64,000 nt of DNA, from NCBI RefSeq assembly GCF_009831455.1, contig NZ_WOWO01000004.1, positions 1 through 64,000 of the forward strand, given 5' to 3'. Positions within the stretch are counted from its first letter, which is position 1; the number at the start of each line of letters is the position of its first letter. A program made the position numbers and the translations under genes. The notes beneath the pieces were generated by a model, which worked only from the letters and a program-made list of their open reading frames with translations, searched no databases and had not been told where the DNA came from. This document shows, piece after piece, positions 26,588-35,326 of the stretch. This stretch comes from Salinirussus salinus (lineage in GTDB: Archaea > Halobacteriota > Halobacteria > Halobacteriales > Haloarculaceae).

Positions 26588-28036
26588 ATGAGTGTCCGCA
26601 GTCGCGTGCGCGACGTCCTCGACCGCTTCCCGTCGGCGCTGGCCCGGCTGGGGGTCGTCGAGCGCTCCAGCGCGACCGAGGCCTTCGACCTGGCCGTGCC
26701 GGTGATGGTCACCGGCGGGCTCCGGGTACTGCTCCGGATCGCCGACTTCCTCTTCGTCGGGATCGCGCTCGGCGACGCCGCCATCGGCGGCCTCGAGATC
26801 GGCTTCCAGTACTACTTCATCGGCTTCGGGCTCTCGCTCGCCCTGACCAGCGGCACGATAAGCGTCGTCTCCCGGCTCCAGGGCGAGGGGCGGGGCGGCC
26901 GGGCGAACCTCGCGGTCAAGCAGTCGCTGCTGCTCTCGACGGCCATCGCCCTCCCCCTGACGGCCGCCTCGTGGCTCTACGCCGAGCCGATGGTGGCGAT
27001 ACTCACCGACGATCCCGCCGTCGTCGGCTACGGCGCGGCCTACCTCCAGGTCGTGATGCTGTCGCTCGTCTTCCGCTTCTACTCGATGGTCGCCGCGCGG
27101 GCGCTGGCGGGTAGTGCGGACACCCGAACGCCCATGTACGTCCGCCTGCTGACGCTGCCGACCAACCTCGTGCTCAACGCCGTGCTGGTCTTCGGGCTCG
27201 GTCCCTTCCCCGCGCTGGGGGTCGTCGGCGCCGCCATCGGCACCGCCGTCGCAAACACCCTGGCCTCGCTCGTGTTCCTGGCGCTGCTCGTCTCGGGCCG
27301 GTACGCCGTCACGCTCCCGCTCTCGCGGCCCCACTTCGAGTTCGGCCTGAACCGCGAGATCGTCCGTGTGGCCGCGCCGCTTGCCGGGATGCGGATGCTC
27401 CAGTCGACCGCCCGCTTTCCCTTTCTGTTCATCCTGGGCGTGCTCGGGACGCCCGCGCTGGCCGCCTACGCCATCGGCCGCCGGGTGATGCTGCTCGCGC
27501 TGATGCCCGCCTGGGGTTACGCGACCGCCGCGAGCACGCTCGTCGGCCAGGCCATCGGCGCCGGCGACCGCGACGACGCGACGGACTACGGCTGGCAGAC
27601 CCTGCGGATCGGGCTGGCGACCCAGCTCCTGCTGGCGGTCGTGCTCGTCGTCGCCGCCCGGCCGCTGGCGCTCGCCTTCGGGACGGAGTACGTCGACCTC
27701 ACGGTCGACTTCATCCGCGTGTTCGGGCTCGTCACCGCCGGCTTCAGCATCTCCCGGACGATGCGGGGGAGCCTCCGTGGGGCGGGTGACACCCGGTGGC
27801 CGCTGTACGCCGAGTTGCTGGGCTCCTATCTGGTCCGGATCCCCATCGCCGCGCTCGCGCTCCCCGCGACCGTCTCGGTTTCGGTCGCCGGCTTCTCGTT
27901 TGCGCCCGGGATGGACCTGGGATACACGGCGGTCTTCCTGGCGCTGTTCGTCGACTTCTACGCCAAGGCCGCGGTCAACACCGGCCGGTTCTGGTCGGGC
28001 AAGTGGTGGGGCGTCGCCCAGCGGGCGAGCACCTGA
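26588..28036 (+). CDS. MATE-family efflux transporter
   Basis: This 482-residue protein has twelve predicted helices in two six-helix halves, as in MATE (NorM/DinF-like) cation-coupled drug exporters. Characteristic segments include GGLEIGFQYYFIGFGLSLALTSG in the first half and TAGFSISRTMRGSLRGAGDTRWP in the second. The substrate is unknown. The ATG at 26588 follows GGAGGG directly, and AACAAAACATAGG about 40 nt upstream may hold the promoter. It is divergent from the S9 peptidase. Confidence 0.9.
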   Translation: MSVRSRVRDVLDRFPSALARLGVVERSSATEAFDLAVPVMVTGGLRVLLRIADFLFVGIALGDAAIGGLEIGFQYYFIGFGLSLALTSGTISVVSRLQGEGRGGRANLAVKQSLLLSTAIALPLTAASWLYAEPMVAILTDDPAVVGYGAAYLQVVMLSLVFRFYSMVAARALAGSADTRTPMYVRLLTLPTNLVLNAVLVFGLGPFPALGVVGAAIGTAVANTLASLVFLALLVSGRYAVTLPLSRPHFEFGLNREIVRVAAPLAGMRMLQSTARFPFLFILGVLGTPALAAYAIGRRVMLLALMPAWGYATAASTLVGQAIGAGDRDDATDYGWQTLRIGLATQLLLAVVLVVAARPLALAFGTEYVDLTVDFIRVFGLVTAGFSISRTMRGSLRGAGDTRWPLYAELLGSYLVRIPIAALALPATVSVSVAGFSFAPGMDLGYTAVFLALFVDFYAKAAVNTGRFWSGKWWGVAQRAST

Positions 28037-28065
28037 GTCACGCCCCGGTCCGCTCACAAGCGACG

Positions 28066-28791
28066 TCAGTCCTCCAGGCTCGGGTGCGTGACCTGGTCGT
28101 CGGGGTGTGGCTCGGCGAAGCGCTCGCGCATCGTGGCCAGGGATTCCGCCTCCCGCTCGCGGCGCTCGGCCTCGTCGACCTCCTCACAGCCCGGCGGCAG
28201 CGGCCGGTCGCGGTCGGTGAAGTAGCCCTCGGGGGCGACCCAGTCGTGGTAGAACGGCCGGTCGTCGTCCTCCAGTATCGTCACGCCGACCTCGGCGCCG
28301 TGGCCGGCACAGACCGCCGCCTGGTGGGGTTTTTCGGCGAGCCGCCCCGCCGCGTAGAGCCCGTCGACGCCGGTCCGGCCGCGCTCGTCGGTGTCGATGA
28401 ACGCCTTCCCGCGGTCGATGATGCCGACGCCGTCGATCCCCTCGAGGTAGCCGACCGCGTTCTTGGTCGCCGCGACGACGTACGCCGTGCGGTACCGGTC
28501 GCCGGCCGCAGTCTCGACCCCGAAGCCCTCCTCGGTCTGTTCGACGCTGGCTACCCTCGCCTCGACCTGTCGACAGCCGGCCCGTTCGGCCTGCTCGCCG
28601 AGCAGGTCGAGCAGGTGTCGGCCGTTGACGCCGGCGGGGAAGCCGGGGAAGTTCTCCAGGTGGGCGTTCCGCCGGAGCAACGACCCGCCCGCATCGACCA
28701 CGAGCGTGTCGAGGCCGTGGCGGGCGGTGAAGATGGCTGCGGAGAGTCCGGCCACACCACCGCCGACGACGACCACGTCGTACCGGGTCAT
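28066..28791 (-). CDS. FAD-dependent oxidoreductase, thioredoxin reductase-like
   Basis: This 241-residue flavoprotein has the N-terminal dinucleotide motif VVVGGGVAGLSAA (about residues 6-18) and the C-terminal GVDGLYAAGRLAEKPHQAAVCAGHGAE. It resembles TrxB but is shorter by about 70 residues. The CxxC redox pair is missing, and the NAD(P)-binding domain is reduced to AYVVAATKN. It therefore cannot reduce thioredoxin in the standard way. The C-terminal 60 residues are acidic and helix-rich. The function is open. Confidence 0.85.
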   Translation of the reverse strand: MTRYDVVVVGGGVAGLSAAIFTARHGLDTLVVDAGGSLLRRNAHLENFPGFPAGVNGRHLLDLLGEQAERAGCRQVEARVASVEQTEEGFGVETAAGDRYRTAYVVAATKNAVGYLEGIDGVGIIDRGKAFIDTDERGRTGVDGLYAAGRLAEKPHQAAVCAGHGAEVGVTILEDDDRPFYHDWVAPEGYFTDRDRPLPPGCEEVDEAERREREAESLATMRERFAEPHPDDQVTHPSLED

Positions 28792-28870
28792 GCCCGTCGG
28801 TCGGCTCCCGCGGGTTATGAGCGTGACCATCCGCCAGCAGGCAGACACCGCACGGAAAGCGCCAGCCCCG

Positions 28871-29308
28871 CTACTCGTACTCGCCTTCCCGGACGTCGGG
28901 TTCGGGCTGGCTGGCCATCTGGAGGCGGTTGCGCGGGACGAAGTGGGCCAGATCGGTCGTCGTGACGATACCGACCGGCTCCCCGTCCTCGGTGACGGGG
29001 AGCTTCTTGACGCCGTTGTGCCCCATCCGCTCGCCAGCGACCCTGACCGACTCGTCGGGCCGGATCGTCACCACCGGGTCCGACATGATCTCGGCGACCG
29101 TCGTCGACTCGAGGTCGACCTCCTCGCCGACCGCAGCGACGACGTCGGCCTCGGTGACGATCCCGTCGACGATCTCCTCGCCGACGACGAGCGAGCCGAC
29201 GTGTTCCTCTCTGAGTGTCCGGGCAGCTTCGACGACTGTCATCTCCCCGTCGACAGTGAGGACGGGGCTGGTCATGATACCGCTGACCGGGGTGTCGTCC
29301 ATATCCAC
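28871..29308 (-). CDS. CBS-domain pair protein
   Basis: This 145-residue protein consists almost wholly of two CBS motifs (IMTSPVLTV to GIVTEADV and IMSDPVVTI to GIVTTTDLAHF), which form one Bateman module binding an adenosyl nucleotide. No effector domain is attached, so it may regulate a partner protein. The ATG at 29308 is used here; a second ATG two codons later is equally good. It lies 79 nt upstream of the flavoprotein on the same strand. Confidence 0.9.
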   Translation of the reverse strand: MDMDDTPVSGIMTSPVLTVDGEMTVVEAARTLREEHVGSLVVGEEIVDGIVTEADVVAAVGEEVDLESTTVAEIMSDPVVTIRPDESVRVAGERMGHNGVKKLPVTEDGEPVGIVTTTDLAHFVPRNRLQMASQPEPDVREGEYE

Positions 29309-29421
29309 GGATACGGCGCCAGCGGCTTAATGCTGACTGCACCGCGTGCCCGGGAGCAGCCGCCACAGTCGGTGGGTGGTCGGCTCGAAACGAATTCGCT
29401 TTTCGCCGGTGGGCCGGTACC

Positions 29422-29649
29422 ACGCCGACGTACGCGACGCGTGATTACGCCCCGAACGCCAAGCTCGGCTTTCTCGCCGGACTGGCGCTGTGGACGGTCG
29501 GAGCGCTTGGCGGAGTGGTCGGACCGGCCCTGTTCGGCCCCCTGCCTGGGTGGGAGACGATGCTGCTCGCTGACGCCGAGGTCCTCGGCGTGCCGGTCGG
29601 GCTGCTGTCACTGGTTGTGTTCGGTGTCGAACTCCCGCCGGTCGAATGA
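29422..29649 (+). CDS. Small membrane protein lacking a standard start codon
   Basis: This frame encodes about 75 residues (TYATRDYAPNAKLGFLAGL, then two hydrophobic helices, ending PPVE). It looks like a small two-helix haloarchaeal family I know as DUF7860. No ATG, GTG or TTG precedes the conserved part in frame. Where the family methionine is expected there is ACG at 29422. It could start at ACG, be a decayed gene, or reflect a one-base error. It converges with the next small membrane gene. Confidence 0.5.
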   Translation, partial: TPTYATRDYAPNAKLGFLAGLALWTVGALGGVVGPALFGPLPGWETMLLADAEVLGVPVGLLSLVVFGVELPPVE

Positions 29650-29663
29650 CATCCTCCGCAGGC

Positions 29664-29906
29664 CTACGACGTCCGCCACGCCGCCAGCGCCGGCAGGACC
29701 TCCTCGCGGGCCAGGTCGAGTGCGAGCCCGAGCGCGACCAGCCCGAACACTCCGAGCCAGACGGCAGGCCACTGGTGACCGCCGAGATACTGCTGGACGC
29801 TGTTGTACTCGGCGACCAGCCCGACCAGCGACAGGACGACCGTCCCGAGGCCGTACATCACGAGGGCGAACAGTTCGGCGCCGGCATCCGCCAGCAGCTC
29901 GTACAT
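29664..29906 (-). CDS. Small two/three-helix membrane protein
   Basis: This 80-residue protein (start MYELLADAGAELF) has hydrophobic segments at about residues 12-32 and 45-65 and a basic end (LAAWRTS). I do not recognise a family with certainty. An alternative ATG nine codons upstream would add MSFSRPPVD. The spacer to the divergent 29-residue gene has AAAGCTCC-type promoter-like sequence only. The stop is 14 nt from the end of the converging small gene. Confidence 0.65.
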   Translation of the reverse strand: MYELLADAGAELFALVMYGLGTVVLSLVGLVAEYNSVQQYLGGHQWPAVWLGVFGLVALGLALDLAREEVLPALAAWRTS

Positions 29907-30016
29907 ATCTACCGGAGGACGGCTGAACGACAAGAGCCTTTCCGTCGTCGCGCTCGCTGGTTCCCGGGCAGCCCCGAAACCCCGGAGCTTTTACTCGGGG
30001 CCGCGAACCGCCGTGC

Positions 30017-30106
30017 ATGAGCACCTCAACGAAGGTCGTCCTCGGGACCGTCGGCGTCGCCGCGCTGCTGTCGGTCGTGATCCTCGTCAACCTCGTCGCG
30101 GCCTGA
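30017..30106 (+). CDS. 29-residue single-helix membrane peptide
   Basis: ATG at 30017 opens MSTSTKVVLGTVGVAALLSV followed by a hydrophobic end: one short basic segment and a single membrane helix. GAGCTTTTACTC about 30 nt upstream is a good TATA context for a leaderless transcript. The TGA overlaps the ATG of the next gene by one base (TGATG), implying coupled translation. It is too short for routine gene calling but has start, promoter and coupling evidence. Confidence 0.65.
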   Translation: MSTSTKVVLGTVGVAALLSVVILVNLVAA

Positions 30107-30885
30107 TGTTCGCCGAGCGCGACCTCGCGCCGGCGGTGGCGGCGGTCCGCGAGGCACACGGCGGTCTCGTACTCGACTGCGAGCAGGATTTCGAGACGCT
30201 CCCCCCCGCCGCGGCCGAGGACCTGGGCCTGCTGGTCGACGGCCTCGACCCCTTCGACGCCCCCGACGCGTGGCTGCCGCCGGACGCCCCGGAGGTCCTC
30301 CGGGAGTACGCCAGCGGCACCTTCACCGTGGGGATGCCCGGCGACGGCAGCGTGGCCTGGACGCGCCAGACCGACCCGCCGGTCGTCGTCTGCAAACCCC
30401 GGCTCGACGAGTCACCGGCGGCCTTTGCGGACTTCCTTGTCGCCGAGGCCACCGTCCAGGCGGGGCTGGGCGACCCCGAACACTTCCTGGGCTTTTTCCA
30501 GGGCCGCTATCCCGAGTTCGACGCCGCCCTGGACGCGCTCGGGCCCGTCGAGACCTACCAGGTGGCCGCCGCGTGTCACGACGCCTACCTGGGACTCGCC
30601 ACCCGCGACATCTTCGCTGGGTGGAGAGACGGTGAGACGGCCCCGCTGTTCGAGGCCTGGATGGACGCCGGCGACCGGCTGACCGGCCGTCTTGAGGAAC
30701 TGCCCGGAGCGGTCGCCCGCGGGGAGACCGGCTTCGCCGACGCCGCCGAACTCGCCTGCAGCGGCGTCAAGCACGCGCTCGACATCCCGTCACCCTTCGA
30801 CGCGCTGGACGCCGCGGCCTACCGCGACCACGGCGCGGACTACGCCGTCCGGTGGGCCGAGAGGACCGCCGAGACGGTCGAGTGA
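30106..30885 (+). CDS. Conserved haloarchaeal protein, DUF7089-like
   Basis: This 259-residue soluble acidic protein has no catalytic motif I recognise. It begins MFAERDLAPAVAAVREAHGG and contains VVVCKPRLDESPAAFADFLVAEA and DPEHFLGFFQGRYPEFDAAL. I believe it belongs to a haloarchaeal family catalogued as DUF7089, but I am not certain. It is translationally coupled to the 29-residue membrane peptide upstream. The downstream orc gene converges 15 nt away. Confidence 0.7.
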   Translation: MFAERDLAPAVAAVREAHGGLVLDCEQDFETLPPAAAEDLGLLVDGLDPFDAPDAWLPPDAPEVLREYASGTFTVGMPGDGSVAWTRQTDPPVVVCKPRLDESPAAFADFLVAEATVQAGLGDPEHFLGFFQGRYPEFDAALDALGPVETYQVAAACHDAYLGLATRDIFAGWRDGETAPLFEAWMDAGDRLTGRLEELPGAVARGETGFADAAELACSGVKHALDIPSPFDALDAAAYRDHGADYAVRWAERTAETVE

Positions 30886-30900
30886 GCGCGCCCTGCCCGG

Positions 30901-32037
30901 CTACAGCCGGTCCAGCACCGCCTCGGGCTCGTAGTTCAGCGTCAGTTCCCGGGAGCGACCCCGGCCCTCGACGTCGGTGTAGGTGGCGTCGATGACGCCC
31001 AGCTGGTCGAGCTTGTTGATGATCTCCGAGTAGCGGGTGTAGCCCAGGTCGGTCTCCTCGTGGAAGACCTCGTAGATGTCGCCGGCCCGCTTGCCGTCGT
31101 GGTCGGCGATGACCTCCACGAGCGCCCGCTCGGAGTCGGAGAGTCCCTGCAGGCGCCGCGAGAGGTGGACGTAGCGGGACTTGTCGTAGGCTTCCTCGAC
31201 ATCTTGCCGTTCCACCTCGCGGCTGGCGCGCATCTCGGCGTTCAGCCCCGCGCGGTGGAGCAGGTCGATCCCCACGCGCAGGTCCCCGCCCTGCTCGGCG
31301 GTGAGTTCCGCGACGCGGTCCAGCGTCGGGGCGGCGATGACGTCGTCGTGAAAGCCCCGCTTGGCGCGCTCGGCGAGGATGTCCGCGATCTCGGGCTCGT
31401 CGTAGCTGGGGAAGTAGACTTCTTCCGGCCGGAAGACGCTCTGGACCCGGCTGTCCAGCGCCTCGATGATCTCGAGGTCGAGGTCCGAGGAGACCAGGAT
31501 GACGCCGATCCGGGCCCCGCCCTGCTCCTCGTGAGCCCGGAGCAGCGAATAGAGGGTGTCGGAGGCCTCGGACTCGTAGAAGAGGTAGTTGACGTCGTCG
31601 AGCGCCACGACGAGCACCTCGTCGTCTTCGACCAGGCGGTCGGTCACCTGCGAGAACAGCTTCTTGAAGGAGATGCCCGAGGAGGGGGGCTCGTAGTCGA
31701 AGACGCCCTCGAACAGCCGCGAGAACACCGAGTAGCGGGTGGAGTTGACCTGGCAGTTGACCCGCACCGCCTGGACGTCGGTCTGGGCGCGGAGTTCGTC
31801 GAACAGCACCTGGATGGCGGTGGTCTTGCCCGTCCCCGGCGGGCCCTGGGCCATGACGTTCAGCGGCCGGGACCCCCGGACTGCGGGGCGGAGGGCGTAC
31901 TTCAGGCTCTCCATCTGGGTCTCGCGGTGGCTGAACGTCTCGGGGACGTAGTCGATCTCGAAGACGCGCTCGTCGCGGAACACCGACTCGTCCCAGGACA
32001 GCATCCCCTCCTCGGGGTCGTCGGTCATCACTTTCAC
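30901..32037 (-). CDS. Orc1/Cdc6-type replication initiator
   Basis: This 378-residue AAA+ protein has Walker A GPPGTGKTT (about residue 65), Walker B VVALDDVNYL (about 145), arginine-rich sensor segments and a C-terminal winged helix (GYTRYSEIINKLDQLGVIDA). Haloarchaea encode many Orc1/Cdc6 paralogues that bind origin repeats. I see no cluster of origin recognition boxes next to this gene, so it is probably not paired with an adjacent origin. The ATG at 32028, three codons inside, is an equally likely start. Confidence 0.93.
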   Translation of the reverse strand: MKVMTDDPEEGMLSWDESVFRDERVFEIDYVPETFSHRETQMESLKYALRPAVRGSRPLNVMAQGPPGTGKTTAIQVLFDELRAQTDVQAVRVNCQVNSTRYSVFSRLFEGVFDYEPPSSGISFKKLFSQVTDRLVEDDEVLVVALDDVNYLFYESEASDTLYSLLRAHEEQGGARIGVILVSSDLDLEIIEALDSRVQSVFRPEEVYFPSYDEPEIADILAERAKRGFHDDVIAAPTLDRVAELTAEQGGDLRVGIDLLHRAGLNAEMRASREVERQDVEEAYDKSRYVHLSRRLQGLSDSERALVEVIADHDGKRAGDIYEVFHEETDLGYTRYSEIINKLDQLGVIDATYTDVEGRGRSRELTLNYEPEAVLDRL

Positions 32038-32194
32038 CGAGCCTGTCGCGCCACTTAACGCTACTGGGGAGCCCCGTCGGGTCGCGGCCGGGCGCGGCTG
32101 GCCCGGGTCCGACCGGCGTCAGCGACCGCAGATAAACCCCGCGCAGGTTTGAGCGACAAGGCGCAGGGGGCGACGGGACCGACGTGGAGACGTG

Positions 32195-32452
32195 ATGAGC
32201 CTACTCGACACGCTCCTCGGAACCGACGACACGGACGACGGCGAACTGGAAACGGACGGTGGCGTGGCTGCAGACGACGGCGGGGTGGCCGCGGGTGGCG
32301 ACGCAAGCGGAGACGCGGCTGCCGGCGGCCGGCGCGCCCGGTGCCGGAACTGCGGGCAGTACTACGGGGCAGCGGCGGAGACCTGTCCGCACTGCGGGTC
32401 GGGCAACAAGCTGCTGGGCGGGCCCGCGGACGGGACCCGCCAGCGCCGGTGA
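32195..32452 (+). CDS. Small zinc-ribbon protein
   Basis: This 85-residue protein has an acidic, Gly/Ala/Asp-rich N-terminal half (residues 8-48), likely disordered, and a C-terminal zinc ribbon with CRNCG and CPHCG (about residues 51-68). The ATG at 32195 is preferred over the GTG just upstream. It is divergent from orc1/cdc6 and converges on the HTH-10 regulator. The function is unknown; two-knuckle ribbons of this kind often mediate protein or nucleic acid contacts. Confidence 0.75.
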   Translation: MSLLDTLLGTDDTDDGELETDGGVAADDGGVAAGGDASGDAAAGGRRARCRNCGQYYGAAAETCPHCGSGNKLLGGPADGTRQRR

Positions 32453-32482
32453 CTTCCGTCCTCCAGACACAGCCGCCCGGTC

Positions 32483-33145
32483 TCAGAACGGGCCGCCGGA
32501 GACCAGGTCGGCCATGACGGTCCGCTCGGCCCGCCGGAGCAGTTCGCCCGCGGTGCCGGTCGCACAGTCGAGCCTGTCGGCCACTTCCGAGAGGGTGGCC
32601 TCGCGGGGCGACCGGTAATAGCCGGTCTCGACGGCCGCGCGGGCGGCCTCGAACTGGCGCTGGGTCAGTCCCTGCCGAGCCTCGACCCGGCCGGCCGCGT
32701 ACTCCCCGACCGAGACCACCTCGACACCCATCGTCTCGGGGATGTCCTCGACGGCCGCCTGGACCGCTCCCGCCGGGCCGACGGCCGTGAGGTGGACGGT
32801 GCCGTCGGTGCGGTACTCGACGGGCATCAACAGAAGCAGCCCGGGCTGGCTGAAGGCCGCCGAGAACTCCCGGTCCTCGCCGGTCAGCGCCTCCCGGACG
32901 TACAGGTAAAACGAGTCGTCCGGGCAGGGGCTGAGCTCGTAGGCCCGGACCGCCTCGCGGGCCTCCAGCGCCTCCCGGTATGGCTCGGTCGGCCCCTCGA
33001 CGTGGACGAGCATGGCGTGCGTCGACTCCCCCGCCTCGCGGTGGAGCAGCCGCGCCGGCCCGTAGGCGTCGCGCTCGACGACGAACTGGTGCATCGGGTT
33101 GCGCTCTCCGGGAGACTGGGAGACGCTCACCTCGAGATAGCGCAT
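32483..33145 (-). CDS. HTH-10 (bacterio-opsin activator-type) regulator
   Basis: This 220-residue protein has an N-terminal domain of the bacterioopsin-activator type (about residues 1-150). A C-terminal HTH_10 DNA-binding domain follows: LTQRQFEAARAAVETGYYRSPREATLSEVADRLDCATGTAGELLRRAE. This is the haloarchaeal Bat-like class. No PAS or GAF domain is present, so its signal is unclear. It lies 34 nt upstream of nothing on the same strand except the MutS-like gene behind it, which may share its transcript. Confidence 0.9.
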   Translation of the reverse strand: MRYLEVSVSQSPGERNPMHQFVVERDAYGPARLLHREAGESTHAMLVHVEGPTEPYREALEAREAVRAYELSPCPDDSFYLYVREALTGEDREFSAAFSQPGLLLLMPVEYRTDGTVHLTAVGPAGAVQAAVEDIPETMGVEVVSVGEYAAGRVEARQGLTQRQFEAARAAVETGYYRSPREATLSEVADRLDCATGTAGELLRRAERTVMADLVSGGPF

Positions 33146-33179
33146 GCCGCCGGGCTACGGGCGCTCGCGGTTTATAGGC

Positions 33180-35198
33180 TCAGAACTTCTCGAGCAACCC
33201 CTCGTAGAAGCCGGTCCCGTCCTCGCCGGCGAGCTTCTCGACGATGAGTTCGGGGGTCGAGCGGGCCAGCGTCCCCTTGACCGGCGAGCGATTCACCCGC
33301 AACTCCCCGTCGACCAACCCCTCGGCCTCGATGCCGTCGACGGCCAGGTCGGCCTCGGCGGCCGCCCGGATCTCCCGGGCGAGATGCGAGACGAACACCG
33401 CCGTTGCGTCCCGGTCGGAAAGCGACTCCAGGATGCCCGCCATGATGTCTGCGGCAGCGCCCGGCTCGGTGATGCTCTCGAGTTCGTCGACGAGCACGAG
33501 GACGGGGCGGTCGGCGCTCACTTCGGTGACGAGGTCGCCAAACTCTCGGAGCGTCGACTCGAAGGCTCCCGCGTCGAGGGTGCCCTGGCTCTTGGCGTAG
33601 TAGTGGAGTTCCGCGACGCGCCCGACGCGGGCCCGCTCGGCGGGCACGGGCAGACCCATGTGCGCGAGCGTTACGACGAGCGCCACCAGGTCAAGCGTCG
33701 AGGTCTTCCCGCCGCTGTTGACCCCCGAGAGCAGCGCCACCCCCTCGACACCGTAGTCGACGGGTTCGACCTCCCCGAAGGGCACATCGAGCAGCGGCGA
33801 CCGGCCGCCCTCGACCTCGAACCCCTCTCCCTCGATGGCCGGCATCGTACAGTCGAAGTCGGCGGCGAAGCGGGCGACCGCGAGTTCGACGTCCAGCTCG
33901 AGGGCGGCCGAGACCAGCGCCTCGGCGTCCCCGCGCAGCCCCGCGAGGTCGCGGGCGAGTTCGCGCTTCCGGCGGGTCCGGCGGCGGTCCCGGGCGGCCC
34001 GCAACTCCTCGCGCAGGCGCGAGACGACCTCCTCGTCGCGTTCCACGGGGTAGGTCGGACGGTCACCGAAGGCCCGCCGGGCCAGGTCGGCAGTCCCCTC
34101 CAGGTCGAGCGCGTCGACGAGGTGCTCGCGAGCGCGCTCGACGGCGGCCTCGTACTCCCCGGAGAGCTCCTGGGAGAGCAGCGAGTCCACGCCGGCGCCC
34201 TGCTCGACCAGCGAGAGGAGGTCGGTCCCCTCGATGGTGACGTCGCGGGCCTCGATGGCCTCCCGGAGGCCGTCGTTGGCGACCCGCTCGGCCTCCGCGA
34301 CCGCGGTATCGAGTCCCTCGACGGCCGCGGCCAGCCGGTCGAGTTCGTCGTCGCCGGTCACCTCGCCCTCGTCGTCGAGCCGCTCCAGGGCGTCGGCCAG
34401 CGTCTCCAGGTCGCAGGCGACGTCGAGGTCGGCCCGGCGGGCGACGGTCACCGCGGCCCGGAGCGGCCCACGGTTCGTCGCGAAGAACTGGAGGGTTCGC
34501 TCGGGGACCACCTCAACGGGATTCTCGAGGGCGTCGGACTGGACCCGGACGTCGCCCTCGACGTCGATCCCCGCGAACTCCGAATCGAGGGCAATTACGG
34601 TGGCGTACCCGCGGGCGAGCTCGGCCAGCTGGCGGGCGTCGTCGACGAGTTCGACGCTCAGCTCGGGCACCGCCTCCCGGGCGCGGGCGTAGGTCTCGGC
34701 GTCGCTCGTGGCGAGACAGCGGTCACGGACGCGGACGTCTCCGGGTGAGCCGAGGGGTGCGACGTCGGTCAGCGCCTCCCGAACCGACGGGTCGGGGTCG
34801 CGGGCCAGCGCCCGCTCGGCGAAGGCGCGGGCTTCCTCGATCCGCGACTCGCTGGCGCTCGGGTAGAACGTCTCCAGCCGTTTGGCACCGTAGTCGGTGA
34901 CCGCCCGCTCCTGGAGCAGCGCGAGGGTGTCACGGTAGAGCTCGCGGGCGCGGTCGGTGGCGAGAAACCCGCCGGGGTCGTCGTGGCGCCGCCGGACGGC
35001 CGCGCGGGCGATGCGGGCGGCCCGCCCCTCGCTGACCCCGGGTGCCCGGGCGAGCGTGGCGACGTCGCCCTCCCGGAGCGCCCGCTCGGGGGCCTCCAGG
35101 TCCCGGAGGGCGTCGGCAGTCTTGGCCCCCACGCCGGGGATCGACTCCAGGTCGAGGTCGGCGTCCGAGCCAGGGTCCGTGTCGGCGTCCGACTCCAT
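33180..35198 (-). CDS. MutS-family ATPase with N-terminal HhH
   Basis: This 672-residue protein has a C-terminal MutS ATPase domain with Walker A GVNSGGKTST (about 491-500) and Walker B LVLVDELES (about 566-574). Upstream is a helical core/clamp region. The N-terminus carries a helix-hairpin-helix (LESIPGVGAKTADALRDLE) instead of the mismatch-recognition domain I, so it is a MutS5/MutS-like paralogue rather than MutS1. No Smr nuclease domain is visible. It could act on branched DNA. The ATG at 35198 is chosen over a GTG two codons upstream. Confidence 0.88.
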   Translation of the reverse strand: MESDADTDPGSDADLDLESIPGVGAKTADALRDLEAPERALREGDVATLARAPGVSEGRAARIARAAVRRRHDDPGGFLATDRARELYRDTLALLQERAVTDYGAKRLETFYPSASESRIEEARAFAERALARDPDPSVREALTDVAPLGSPGDVRVRDRCLATSDAETYARAREAVPELSVELVDDARQLAELARGYATVIALDSEFAGIDVEGDVRVQSDALENPVEVVPERTLQFFATNRGPLRAAVTVARRADLDVACDLETLADALERLDDEGEVTGDDELDRLAAAVEGLDTAVAEAERVANDGLREAIEARDVTIEGTDLLSLVEQGAGVDSLLSQELSGEYEAAVERAREHLVDALDLEGTADLARRAFGDRPTYPVERDEEVVSRLREELRAARDRRRTRRKRELARDLAGLRGDAEALVSAALELDVELAVARFAADFDCTMPAIEGEGFEVEGGRSPLLDVPFGEVEPVDYGVEGVALLSGVNSGGKTSTLDLVALVVTLAHMGLPVPAERARVGRVAELHYYAKSQGTLDAGAFESTLREFGDLVTEVSADRPVLVLVDELESITEPGAAADIMAGILESLSDRDATAVFVSHLAREIRAAAEADLAVDGIEAEGLVDGELRVNRSPVKGTLARSTPELIVEKLAGEDGTGFYEGLLEKF

Positions 35199-35326
35199 CT
35201 GCACCCCGGTTCGGGCGAGGGGAGCAAAAACCCAGCGAGGGGGAGACCCGAACGAAGTGAGGACCTCCAGACGGCGAGCGGCGCCATCCGCGCCGGGGTT
35301 AAACCCGGCCGGCGCGTAGCCGGGGT

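Noticed and set aside
24286-27114. 942-codon plus-strand frame opposite the S9 peptidase
   Set aside because: It mirrors the peptidase coding strand; the peptidase has an intact catalytic triad.
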